Origin: Anaeramoeba flamelloides
Lineage: Eukaryota; Metamonada; Anaeramoebidae
Reading direction: 5' to 3'
Assembly (NCBI GenBank): GCA_027625915.1
Contig: JANTQA010000032.1
Location: 10,292,001-10,356,000 of the forward strand
DNA: 64,000 nt
Part shown: positions 1 through 11,200 of the stretch, piece after piece
Layout of the letters: each line of letters opens with the position of its first letter
How positions within the stretch are numbered: the stretch's first letter is position 1
Translations under genes and position numbers: made by a program
Notes under the pieces: model-generated
Seen by the model: the letters and a program-made list of their open reading frames with translations, nothing else
Database searches by the model: none
What the model was told of the DNA's origin: nothing

Positions 1-303
1 AAGATTTGTTCATAATATTTTACCTTGATCAAAAATCATTCGCTACTTTTACTATTTAAAAAAAACGAAAACAAATTTTTGATTGACAAATTTTTTTTTA
101 ATGGTAAAATTTTTTTTCACAAGAACAAATTAATCTTGATTCTTTATAATTCTTTTTGAAATTTTATTTAGTAAACCCTATTTCTTGTTTATATGGTGTT
201 GCAATAACATTGGTATTTCTTTTTATCTTCATAAATAGTCATTATTTTGATCTAATGTTAAATTATTTTCAAGGTTTAGTAATAAAGACATATTGTTCTC
301 AGA

Positions 304-470
304 AATTATAAATGGGATGAATATTCACTTCATTTTTCAGATTTTTTTTTTATAAAAGAGTTTTCAAACAAGTAGGTTGCAGTTTGTGGATCTATTTCTA
401 CTTGAAAAAGGAAATTGAAAAGGAATTGAAAATTTTTTCCCAATTAAAATTCTAAAATCAGTAAGGTAGT
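304..470. repeat. degenerate inverted-repeat element, family C
   Basis: The left arm reads like ATAAATGGGATGAATATTC and the right arm, read on the other strand, like AATTGGGAAAAAATTTTC followed by CAATTCC. Arm and centre layout match the well preserved family C copy at 54377-54569. This copy is old and its limits are approximate. The rest of 1-927 holds only AT-rich sequence with no convincing gene. Confidence 0.4.
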
Positions 471-917
471 TTTCATTTGAAAGATCCTAAATCTCAAATC
501 CCTTTCAGAATTACTTATTGAAAACCTGGAATCCAAACACAATAAAACAAGAATTAGCATAAGTTCCCGAAATTCTTCAACCTAGTCCGGATCTGACCGC
601 TTGGCTTTTTTTATAGATTATTAAAAAGATATTATCCTAATTCTCTTAAGATTTTCTTGTTTCTTTTCCTTGAAAGGACTTTGAATTGATTTCTAAAATT
701 ATCAATTCAGATTATTTTTATAATATGTTTGAGATTTAAATTTATAAATAAAATTTAAAAAGATCATAAAAAAAAAAGTCGAATAAAAAAAAATGATATT
801 ATTCTTTATTAAAAAAAGAAAAAAAATCTAAAGATAATATTTAAAAATTGTTTTGTTTGAGATTTTTGTGATCTGTAAGACTCTCATTAGAAGAATTTTA
901 TCTTGTTGATATCTTAG

Positions 918-927
918 AAAAAAAAAA
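918..927 (-). terminator. Pol III T-tract terminator of the tRNA gene
   Basis: Ten consecutive T on the minus strand start one base after the tRNA discriminator base. This is the usual RNA polymerase III termination signal. Confidence 0.75.
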
Positions 928-999
928 CGATCCAGGCAGGGCTCGAACCTGCGACCTTATGATCCGCAATCATATATTCTACCACTGAACTACAGGACC
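928..999 (-). tRNA. tRNA with anticodon GCG (Arg by anticodon, Cys-like body)
   Basis: On the minus strand a 72-nt cloverleaf folds with no intron. The acceptor stem is GGTCCTG with CTGGATC (one T-T mismatch, one G-T pair). The D arm is GTTC/GAAT with loop AGTGGTA. The anticodon stem is TATGA/TCATA with the 7-nt loop TTGCGGA, so the anticodon is GCG, reading CGC/CGU (Arg). The variable loop is AGGTC, the T stem GCAGG/CCTGC is perfect with loop TTCGAGC, and the discriminator is G. A T10 tract at 927-918 follows immediately and is a good Pol III terminator. The D arm and anticodon stem resemble eukaryotic tRNA-Cys (GCA), so the amino-acid identity is uncertain; a pseudogene is possible because of the acceptor mismatch. 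Confidence 0.85.
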
Positions 1000-1529
1000 T
1001 TATACATTTTAACCTTAAATCAGAGATTATTTAATTATAAACATTTGTGAATATAAGTTGATTTAATTCCAACTTTACTATTTTTAAATTACAACAGATA
1101 CTTTAAATTCAAAAACAATCACATTAAAACTTCAATCCAAATTTTTCTGTCAAACAATTACCCACAAAACTCTCAACGGAGTAAAAATATACAATAAAAC
1201 TAATATATAATAAATATAAAATATATACAAAATCAATATCCAACATATGATAAAATACACAAATTTCCAACAAAACTAAAATAAAACAGTTGATTAATGA
1301 ATAAATCAAAAAACTTAATTAATAAAAAATTACAAAATAAACACAACACTATTTTTTTAAATATTACCTATCTAATACCCGACTTTTTTTTTTGAAATAT
1401 ATATCATTAATAAATTTATAAAATAACAAACTAAACATAAGATCTTTAAAGCCAATTATTAAATTTTGATAAAAACTGATATCTAAATTGTTTTTATCAA
1501 TTCAACTGTTAATAATATTATGAAATACT
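1000..1529. other. gene-free AT-rich stretch
   Basis: This is upstream of the tRNA on its strand. Short open frames here consist of AT-rich filler codons and have no recognisable motif. No repeat partner was noticed. Confidence 0.6.
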
Positions 1530-1795
1530 CTTATTTTCCAATGAAAAAATGAAAATTTTTGATCCACTTTCCTAAATATTTCACTAGTTCATAAGTTGAA
1601 GAAAAACCCAAAGATTTTGACAACCTCTTTTGGAAATGATATGTTTCGACACTAAATTAAAATTCCTTAGATAACTAGAAGACAATATTTTTTACCTGAT
1701 AATTTGATTTTAGCAGTAATAATTAATGATCTTTTTGGAAATTGAAATAAAAATTTTCATTTGTTAATTGGAAAATTACAGTATTGATCAAATTA
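1530..1795 (+). repeat. dispersed repeat, family J, copy 1
   Basis: About 260 bp align over their whole length with 60042-60300 in the same orientation. Shared landmarks in order are TATTTTCCAAT, a TTCATAAGTTGAA-like block, AACCTCTTTTGGAAATGATAT, GCAGTAATAATTAAT and TGGAAATTGAAATAAAAATT. It carries no coding potential and no clear terminal inverted repeats. The second copy ends just upstream of Raptor. Confidence 0.6.
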
Positions 1796-2814
1796 AATTT
1801 ATTAATTCTTTTAATTGGTTTTACTTGAAGTTTTCAATGAGCTATTCGATTACAATAATTATTTTATTTTTTAACCAATGACTTTAGATTTTTAACAATA
1901 TTTAAAAAGATTCTTCCGAAATTAATATTATTGTAAAAATATTTTCCAAAATATCAAATAATGTGCAAAATATTATTATCAGAAACACTCCAAAAAATCA
2001 AGACATCGATTCTAAATTTTTTATATTCTTTGCTATACTTTACTTTTTAATTCATTTGTTAATAACATTGTTTTTCTGTGAAAATAGTGAAATTAATGAT
2101 ATAAAAACACTCTTGATCGAGTTCCTTAGTCTTGATTAAATTTTCCCAATGAGAATTTCTCTTATGAAAAAAAGGGAAATTTCAACAATTCTTATATTTT
2201 TCACAATTTTAGATCCTACCAAAATTTGTTTTTACAATTTTATAATTTCCATTTCAAATCTATCTAAACAAAAAACAATTTCTCAAAGTGTTCAAGAAAT
2301 ATTGTTTTTACTGTTACCTTTGGTTTGAAACGGTTTTAAATTTGCTTTATACTTAAAAATCCCTTAAAGTCATCTTTTTTTTAAATTTTCATTCAAAAAA
2401 CTATTTGAAAATTTTTTTTTTTCGTTGGTTTTGACTTTGAAATTTATACAATTTTTTTGCCCAATTTTTTTAGAATGAAAATTCTTTTTGAGAAGTGAAT
2501 AAAAAACAACGCATTAACCCAACAGATTGGAAATAGTAGTCCTTAAGAATAATTTTCAATGATTATTGGTCACTTTTTGGTCTATTTGATATATATCAAG
2601 ATTCTAATATTTTTTTACACCTTTTACAAAATACACAATTAAAAACAAGATTTCTCAAAATTTTGAGTTTTTTTTTAAGTTAAAAATCATTTTTAGAAGA
2701 AATTACTAATGAAATTTTACATACTAGAACTGATGAAAAATTTCAATTAAGATTAAATTTTTTAAATGGATCTAATTAATTTTAATTTTACTGTTAATTG
2801 CAAAATAAATACAT

Positions 2815-2983
2815 CAAATTTTTCATTCAGCTTTCCAAAAAAATCACATACCCAGAATTAAAATCAAATAGTCCAGAACCACAATTCCAAAAGATAAATG
2901 AATATTTTAGGCTTGTTATAAGTTAAAAATTTGAAATTTTAATTTACTTTTCAAATCTTTTTTTGGAAAGCTGAATGAAAATA
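2815..2983. repeat. short inverted-repeat element
   Basis: The left arm 2815-2843 (TTTCATTCAGCTTTCCAAAA core) is the reverse complement of the right arm 2957-2983. The spacer is about 110 bp. It is probably a small foldback or MITE relic. The surrounding 1796-3290 shows no gene. Confidence 0.55.
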
Positions 2984-3299
2984 TTGTTCAATTAATTTTT
3001 CAACAAATAGTAGTTTAACTTTTATTTGGTAAAAATAGATTTTGAAAAAAATAATAAGACAAAAATTAAAAACAAAAATAAAAAAAAAAAAATTCAGTTA
3101 GGGCAATTCTTTCCTTTAATATAGCAATAGAAACCTAAAATAATCATTCTTCAGGAATTACTGTTACCAAAAATTTGTTTTTAATTTGAGTATTTATAAA
3201 TTAAAAAGTCAATCATGCAAATGTTCGTAAATTAAAACCCAAATAAAAAATCTATTCAGGGTCTAGTTTTTCTGTAAAAATTATTTTCTGAAAAGGAAA

Positions 3300-3890
3300 A
3301 AAATAAATTTGAAAATTTTTATGAGTTGCTAATCAAAATTAAAAAATGACCATCATGTATTATACGATCGATCCTCAAAGAATTAAAAATCATAAATGAG
3401 GTTATTTTATGAAAAAAGATTCCAAAGAGCTACGCTCAATTTTCAATTCAAATCGTTATGAATTATCATTTTGAAAGCAATTGTGTTAGTTTAGAAGTGT
3501 AGTTCTTTGGCACTTTTTATGATCTTGAAGATTGTTTTTTTCCAAACTTTCTAATTTTTCCTTTCTCTCAAATGAGCTATTTTTATAAAAAAAATATTTC
3601 ACCAATCCTTATTTTGTCAAATTTAGAGTGTTGATAAAATAATAACAAATTATATTAAATCGGACTAAATAGAATTATACACTGAAAGAAAATTATTTGT
3701 TTATTTTTAAGAAAACTAACCTTATGAAAATATCAAATAATGAAAGAGGTTGATTTTTTTATCTAATATGATTTTTTGAAATTGAGAACTCTTTTAAACT
3801 TTTTTTTCAATTAAATTTTTTGATTGTGAGAAAACTTTTTAACCTTCTGTTTTATTAATTTCTTTTTTTTTTTTTTTTGCAAATTAGACA
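3300..3890 (-). repeat. dispersed repeat, family H, copy 1 (reverse)
   Basis: Read on the minus strand this aligns with 28690-29360 and 32098-32715. The shared core is AAAAAGTGCCAAAG, then about 80 bp, then a block ending in CTCTTTGG, followed by GAGGATCGATCGTA and CTCATAAAAATT. The CCAAAG/CTTTGG pair forms an internal hairpin. It is non-coding and its ends are approximate. Confidence 0.55.
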
Positions 3891-4602
3891 CCTTTTTTTA
3901 TTTATTATTTTTTAATTGAATTGTTTTCTCTATTTATGATATGAGATGTTTTTTTTAAATGATTCGAATTTTTGAAATTGAAGATATTTTTGAACTTTTT
4001 TTATGTTTTTTGAATTTTTTGGAATTGAAATTGAGAATCCTTTGAAAATTTTTTTATTTGAATTGCATTTAATTTTTTGCAATATGTATTCAATGAATTT
4101 TTTATTTATTAAATGAATATTTTGCAAAGAAGAAATAATGGGTTTTTTTGTTTGTTATTTGAATTTTATGAATCAAAATTGTAATTATATGATATCCTTT
4201 TGATACTTCAAGTAACTCCTTGGGTATGGATTCAATCGATAGTAAATATTTAGAGCCTTAAAAACTTGTTAGATAATAAATTATTAAATATTTTATTTAG
4301 TGTGAATTCAAAATTGTTCATTTTTGTTATTTTTTTACTTTTTTTCTAAAAAGAAATATAATCTTCAAAAAAAATAATATTTCCATTATGTAAAAAATAT
4401 GTTTAGATAATCCCAAATGTAATTTTTTTAATTTAAATATCCCAAAAATCTACTAAATAATCATCAAAATAAAAACTAAAGATTATAAAATTTTATTTCC
4501 TTTCAATGAAACGTAACAATTTTTCAAAAATTTTCAGTGTCTATATAAAGATATTGGAAGTAGTTGTGGCTGGCTGGATTTAATATTATTATAAATTAGT
4601 TT

Positions 4603-5190
4603 TTTAAAAATTTTGACTCACTTCATAATGTAATTAGAAGTACTTTTGTTTACTTTTATTACATATTCTTGGTAAATTTTTTTTCTGATTGTTGGATTAG
4701 ATAACATTTTATTCTAATTTAGTCAATTATTTTTTGATTAATTTTTTTTTTATTTTTTTTTCTTTTTTTTTCTTTTTATTCTATTTTTTTTTGAAATTAT
4801 TTTTTTTTGTTTTTTTATACTTTTTTTAAGAAAAAGCTAATTTAATAGAAATAAATAAAAGATCTGATAAAATTCTAATAAAAAATTTGTAAAATATAGA
4901 CTTGGTCAGTCTTTTGAAATACATATTTTTATTCCTAAAAAAACTTCTTGTTAATCTTTTTTTTTCATTGGGTGTTATGTAATATAAAAAATTTAGAGTG
5001 TATTCAAAAAATTTGTCTCACTTTTTTTTATCGGTTTTGATTTTATTTTTCCTGTAAATTTTAAAATAAAATGGTATTAATATGCTTAGAATGGATTAAA
5101 AGTGAATTAAAAAACTTAATAAGTCGAAGTTCTGTAATTCTTTATAACATTTTTTTACGGTTATTATTTCACCTGAGTTATTATTAGTAA
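4603..5190 (-). mobile_element. non-autonomous TIR element, family A (reverse copy)
   Basis: It begins TTTTTAAAAATTTTGACTCAC and ends near TTATTATTTCACCTGAGTT, matching the two ends of the family A copies at 27572-28165 and 56163-56965. Internal landmarks such as TTTGTCTCACTTTTTTTTA followed by a TTTTGATTTTATT block are in the family order. It is an old diverged copy with no transposase. Confidence 0.5.
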
Positions 5191-6424
5191 AATATGGTAT
5201 ATGTGTATATATTCAATCTAATTTTTATTTATGTGAAAATAATTTGTAAAAATAACACAAATATTAATTTTGTTGAAAAAATGAATTTTTTAGTAACTGG
5301 TAAACATTCCAAGACAGATTTAATTGAGTAGCCATGGTAAAGGAAAATTTTTCACTTTTTTGCAATTTTGAAGAGGATCAGAAAATAACATTTTTTACTT
5401 TTTTATACCTCATTGATTTTTATTATTGAAAGTACTTCATTCATTAGATTTTTTAAATTTTTTTTTCAAAGTCTCAAAGAAATTTCCACAATAGAATGTT
5501 GAGTTGAATTACTTAGAATAATGTTTCGAATGTTGAATGACTTATCTTTTATCCTTATCTCAACAATTCTATTGTGGCATTTAATTTGTTCATTTTTTAT
5601 TTTTTCATCATTTTTGAATTTTTTTAATCCTGACAACATAAAGCAATTAGAAATATTTTTTTTATCAGTGACATTTGGGATTAATGAATTTAGTTTAAAA
5701 TTAACAAAAATATTACAATTGAGAAAATCGTAAAAGGAAACATGAATGTTACTTAAATAGTGAGGAGAAATCCAAAAAAAGAATAATTAAGTCAAATTAT
5801 TGCTTGTTAGGATTTTTAATCGTTGGATTTAGTGGAATTGGGGAAGTGAATATGATTATATTCTACCAAATGTTAACCCACATAATAACAATAAGTTTTA
5901 TTCTATGAATCTAAAATTATCTTCTCCTTCAAAAAAGCTATTTAAATAAAAAAAATAAAAGTTGAACCAATTTTAGCTATTCTTATCTCTTTTTTTTATC
6001 GTTTAACATTACTAAAAAAAAAAAATCAAATAATTTTTTTAAAAAATTTTTTTGAGAATCTACGATCACACAACACTAAAATAAAATGTTGTTATCTCAT
6101 CTCTCTCAAAATTTTATCATGTATTATGGTGTAGCTACTCCTAAGAAAGATATTTTTCAAATAGGATGTCTAATTTTTGATGATTCGATATTGAAATTTG
6201 TCTCAGAATAAAAATATTTTTAATTTTTTTTTGGTTTTTATTGATATTTCAATTATTTTTCTTCTTTTCTCATTTTTATTTGATATAATTTTCTTAAATT
6301 ACTCCTTTCTCTAAATAAATATAAAAAAAAGTTAATCTTTTCAATTAAAAAAGATCATGTTATTAAGAAAAAAAAATAGATCATTTACATGAATCAATTA
6401 AAAACTATCTACTATTATTAAGTT
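5191..6424. other. gene-free stretch with a small hairpin
   Basis: CCACAATAGAATGTTGAG at 5487 and its near reverse complement at 5560-5578 form a hairpin. A 70-codon ORF starting at 5521 runs through this hairpin and looks fortuitous (hydrophobic, AT-driven codons). Nothing else could be supported. Confidence 0.4.
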
Positions 6425-6975
6425 TTCCAGGATTTAAAAGTATTGAGTAAAATCCTCAATTTTACTAAATCCTTTTGAATTCTCGAAAACTGCTGTTAGA
6501 TTTTATTTAATGTAATAAATTAAAAAATTTTAATTTTCTTTTTTTTTCTCCAATTAAAAAAAAAAACCTTAGTTTTCTTAAGTTTTCTGTTTATTTCAAA
6601 AATGGATAGATTTTCTATAATTTTTTTTGAGTTTTCTATTTATTTAGAAAATCAATAGATTTTCGTTAGGTTTTTTTTACTTTTTGAAATAAACAGAAAA
6701 GTTATTAAAATTTCTGTTTATTTTAAAAAGTAAAAAAAAAAACTAGAACACTTCATAAATAAATAGAAAACTCAATAAAACCTAGAAAACTTTAAAATAA
6801 AATAGAAAACCTCAAAAAAACTTAGAAAACTTAACAAATAAAACAAAGAACTTCAAGAAAACCACTGTTAGCCTTTCCAAAATTTAAAAGAATTAATAAG
6901 TAAAATCTTTGATTTTTCTCTATTCTTTTAAATTCTGGAAAAGTTAGGCACTCGACGACACGTCCCCTGATTTCA
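6425..6975. repeat. palindromic module array, family K, copy 1
   Basis: This array contains the family modules. One is a hairpin unit built from TTTAAAAGAATT..AGTAAAATC and its complement ending in TTCTGGAAAA. A second comprises palindromes around TTTCGTTAGG and TTTTTACTTTTTGAAATAAA. The array ends in an AGGCACTCGACGACAC block. The same modules in other orders and orientations occur near 11.9, 20.6, 25.8, 40.2, 45.0 and 51.2 kb. No coding frame crosses it. Confidence 0.7.
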
Positions 6976-8259
6976 CATGATGAGCACAAATCAGATAGAA
7001 TTATTATCTATTATAGATAAAAATTCCACAAGCTATGATTAATAATTGGTGTTCCCTCGTCATTAGTTTTTTTTTAATTTGAAATAATAGAGTAAAATCC
7101 TAATTTTTGCCCAATTCTTTTAAATTAAAAAAATAAAAATTAAAAAAAAAAACTATACACTACTTCCCAGTGTGGATTACTAGATATCATAATTTATATA
7201 TATTTTTTGCTATATTAGGTATTTTTTATTTTCAATTTTTATTATTAATTTTTCTTTATTACCTTCAGTAATTCTGGAAAATCTAACGGTAAATAAGAAG
7301 AAGTAACAACTGGTTCGTTAGGTAATATATAAAAAAAAATAAAAGTGAAGTTTTTGATAATATATGTCCCCACGACCCAAAAAAAAACTAAAAATGGAAA
7401 ACTGATCAAATACCTTCCGATTAAAAAAATTAAAAAAACTAAATGATAAAATAAACATAAATAAAGTTTCAATTAATTTTTTCTTGAAAACCTTTTTTAC
7501 CAAAATCATTGAATTCAAAGTTGAAATGATGTATATTTTTATATACAATATCTTATTTTAACTCATTTACTAAAACAAATTCTAAATTATGGGAATTTTA
7601 TTTTCACAAAAAGCACTAATTTGGTCTTCAAATGTTTTTTTTTATTTTTAAATGGTAAAATTAAAAAAAAAAATCAAACTAAAAAGATAAACTCTCTGGA
7701 AAAGTATTCAAATTTAATATATTAACTTATTCTTTAATTTCAAAATTTTCTCAACCCCAATTTTTCAAAAAAAAAAAAAAAAAAGTGAACAGTAATTTCA
7801 AAAATTATTTTCGATATTCAAAAGTTGAGTGTTTTTATTCTAAAAAAAGTTATCCCAGTGATTAATTGAATTAAGTTATAAAGCTAGATTTCGAAAAATA
7901 TCAATCAGAAAAAAATAGTGCTTCATTTTATTAAGTACACATTAGAAAAAATTCTGAAAGATGAAGTCTCATAGGAGAATATTTTTTCAATAATGAACTT
8001 TCTAATCCTGATATTCAACTTTTTGAAAATGCATATCAACAACAAAATTTGAATCATATAAAGTTTTAAGGGCGCCTTGTGGATACTATTATTGCGAAGA
8101 TAAATAAAAAAATAAATAAAAAAACAATAAAAAATAAATAAAAAAACAAACACTAAATATGATTTTTTATTTGATGATCTTCAGTCTTGATCTTAATATA
8201 CAATCAAAATTACTGTATGTTATTGTAATAAAAAAATAAAAATGAAAAATGAAATGAAA
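6976..8259. other. gene-free stretch downstream of the Myb gene
   Basis: This is AT-rich sequence 3' of the Myb gene. One weak K-like fragment (GAGTAAAATCC, CCAATTCTTTTAAATT) lies near 7090-7130. Overlapping minus-strand ORFs at 7245-7548 and 7923-8153 consist of Phe/Ile/Leu/Tyr-rich filler and are not believed. Confidence 0.45.
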
Positions 8260-11200
8260 TTAATTTATATTCTCATCAGAATTATTGGAAAATGTAAAAT
8301 AATAAAGTTGGCTGTCACCTGGTTGATTATCTTTTTTAGGTGAAATAAGTTTCTGGGGTTCATAATCAATGCTATTATCAAAAAAGTTATTTAATTTTAA
8401 ATCTTGTGGGGAAAGTTGCTGAAAATCAAAATAATCTGAATTAAAGTTAATGTTTTGGTTAAATGGGAAAAAATTGTGATCAGTTTGTTCATAGAAATTG
8501 AAATTCGTCAAATGATTTATTTCTGGGTGGATAATTTTTTCCATATCGGTTGAATTCTTAAATAAATTTATTTCTTCATTAATTCCACTGGTTAAATTAT
8601 TGTAATTTGGATCCATATTAGAAAAATTATTACCCTGAATAAAATTTTTTTTCATTATTATTGATATCAAAAATTTGTTTTTTTTTCAGGGTATTTTCTT
8701 TTTGTTTGTGATCTAAATTTGTGATATTTAATTTTTGTTTTTCATTCAAATTTTTATTGTTCTCACTATCGTTCCCATTATTATTCTGATAATGTTTGTT
8801 AAAATTATTTTTTGAATTATTATTCGAATTGCTAATATCATTAATATTATTGAAAATTATATTTGTTGTTTTTTCAAGCAATTCGTTTTTTATTTTCAAT
8901 TCATTTTTTCGATTGTTTTCTTTGGGAAAAAGATTGTCTATAATTTTTTTTGTTGTTTCATTTTCACTTGTTAAATTATTTTTTTGAAATTGAAATTGTT
9001 GGGATATTAACCTATTTCTTCTTGGAGAAACTACAATTTTTTTTTTTTTTTTTTTTTTTTTAGATTTTTTTCTTTGGAAATGTCTTGATTTTTTTGACAA
9101 GCGGGGTGATTTTTTTGATAAGCGGGGTGATTTCCTTGATGACCGAGGAGACAGTTGGTAATTTTTTGATCTTGGTGATATAGGAAAGTTCTTTATTCTT
9201 GTTGATCGTGCAGATAATGGATATTTATTTTTTGCTGATGATGATGATGATGATGATGCTGTTGTATTTTGAGTTGAAAGATTCAATTTTCGAATTTTAA
9301 AAGAAACATCTTGGATGGGGTTTATTTTTGGACTAATGATATGCTCTCGGGGGGATTGTGGAGAATAGAATTCATTGTCGGAATAATTTATCTGATTGTT
9401 TTTGATATTATCACTAAAGTTAAATTTATTATGATTATTAATCAAGTTCAGTTTTTTTAACGTGATATTCGTAAATTTTTTATTGCTTGTTTTTCTTTCA
9501 TTAGGAATCGACTTTGAATTATTATTGATTTCAATTCTTAAATTGCCACGTTTAAATTTATTTTTATAATTATTTTTTTTTGTTGATTTATACCCTTTGT
9601 TATTTATCAATTGTTGGTTTCTGTTCTCGGTCTGTTGATTATCCAGTTCCTTATTCTTGCCAGTTTCGATTTCCATTCCCATTCCCATTTCATTTTCATT
9701 TTTATTTTTTTTTTGGGTTTTATGTTTCCCAACTATGATTTTTTTTTTTTTTCTTGCATTTTTTCTTCTTTTATTGTTTTTTTTTTTTGGACTAGAATAA
9801 TTTGGTAATCCTCTCCTCATTCTTAAAGAATGCCATGCGTTTTTGATCATATTATCTGTCCTTTTTTCAAAAAATTGCGCAATTGCTGTCCATTTATTAC
9901 CTAATTCATTTTGTTTACGAATTAACAGTTCTTCTTCTTCAAGTGTGAGCGGCGAGCGGTTAATATTTGGATTTAATTGATTATTCCATCTATAAAATAA
10001 ATAAAAAGAAAATATATTGAAATTTTTATTTTAGTTTTGATTTTTAATTTTTTTTTGATTTATATTTTTGATTATTGTCAACATATTCTTTGAAAATTTA
10101 TCCATAAAGTAAAGTTTAAAGTAAACTATATTCCAAAAATTGCAACTCTCCTGAAATGATAAATTGATTAAAAAAATATATATATTTGATGTTAAAGAAC
10201 AACTAATTATTAAATCGGATTAATAATTCACTTTTTATAGGACAAATAAGTGGAATTAAGAACTCCTCCATAATATTACAATAAAAAATTATATTAATTC
10301 ACTTTATACAAATTACAAATACATAAAGACATGGTTTTATAAAAATTTTAATAAATAAAACCAAAAACCTAAAAAAAAGTGATTCAAAATTTTTGGAATT
10401 GAACCTTAAAGATTTTTTATTACTGAACTTTCAACCGAAAAAAGGTTGAAAAGAAGAATTTTTTAAATAAATATCTGCATTTTAAAAAAATTACATCGTC
10501 TCAATTTTCTTAATGTTTATTTGTAGTTTCTAAGATCTCTAAATTTTTTTTCTTCTCAACTTGTATTTGAAAAAAAAAAAAAGAAAAGAACCGAGAAAAA
10601 TTTTTCAAAAAAAAAGAAAAAGAAAAGCAAAAATTTGAAAAAATGATTTTGATCCAAAAATTTGAAAAATATATTTTTGATAAGAATATCAGGATAAAAT
10701 CCTGAAAACCACTTCCAATAACATTATAAAGTAGGTCAAAATTTTTGAAAAATAGTTTTTTTTCAAACACATGCTGTTATTTTTATTTTTTTTTTAATTA
10801 AAAGAATTTAGAAAAATCAAGGAAATTGCCTCAATTCAATCAAATTAAATAAAATGTATGTTTGTTTTTTTTTGGATTTCAGTTTTGATTAGACAAGAAA
10901 TAAATAAAATTCAAATTGTTTTTTTGTAAATTTGCTATTTTTTTTTTTGATTTTGATTATGAAAAGTTTTTGATTTATTTAGAGTTTTTTTTAAAAATAT
11001 AATTGTGTGGGTTTTACAGTTGCCGTAAAAAATTATTTATGATGTTTGTTATGGATCTAAAATAAAATAAAAGTAAAACAAAAAAAATCAAGTAAAATTA
11101 AAAAAAAAAAATGATTTTATTCCAATTATTTATATATTGCATGAATTGATGTTTTAAGAATATATGATGATATAATTTTTAATGTTAACACAAAAAAATA

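Noticed and set aside
5521-5733. 70-codon ATG ORF with a hydrophobic segment
   Set aside because: Passes through an inverted repeat and is composed of AT-driven codons; no homologue or context.
10510-10770. 86-codon minus-strand ORF
   Set aside because: Lies inside family A repeat sequence and is Phe-rich filler.
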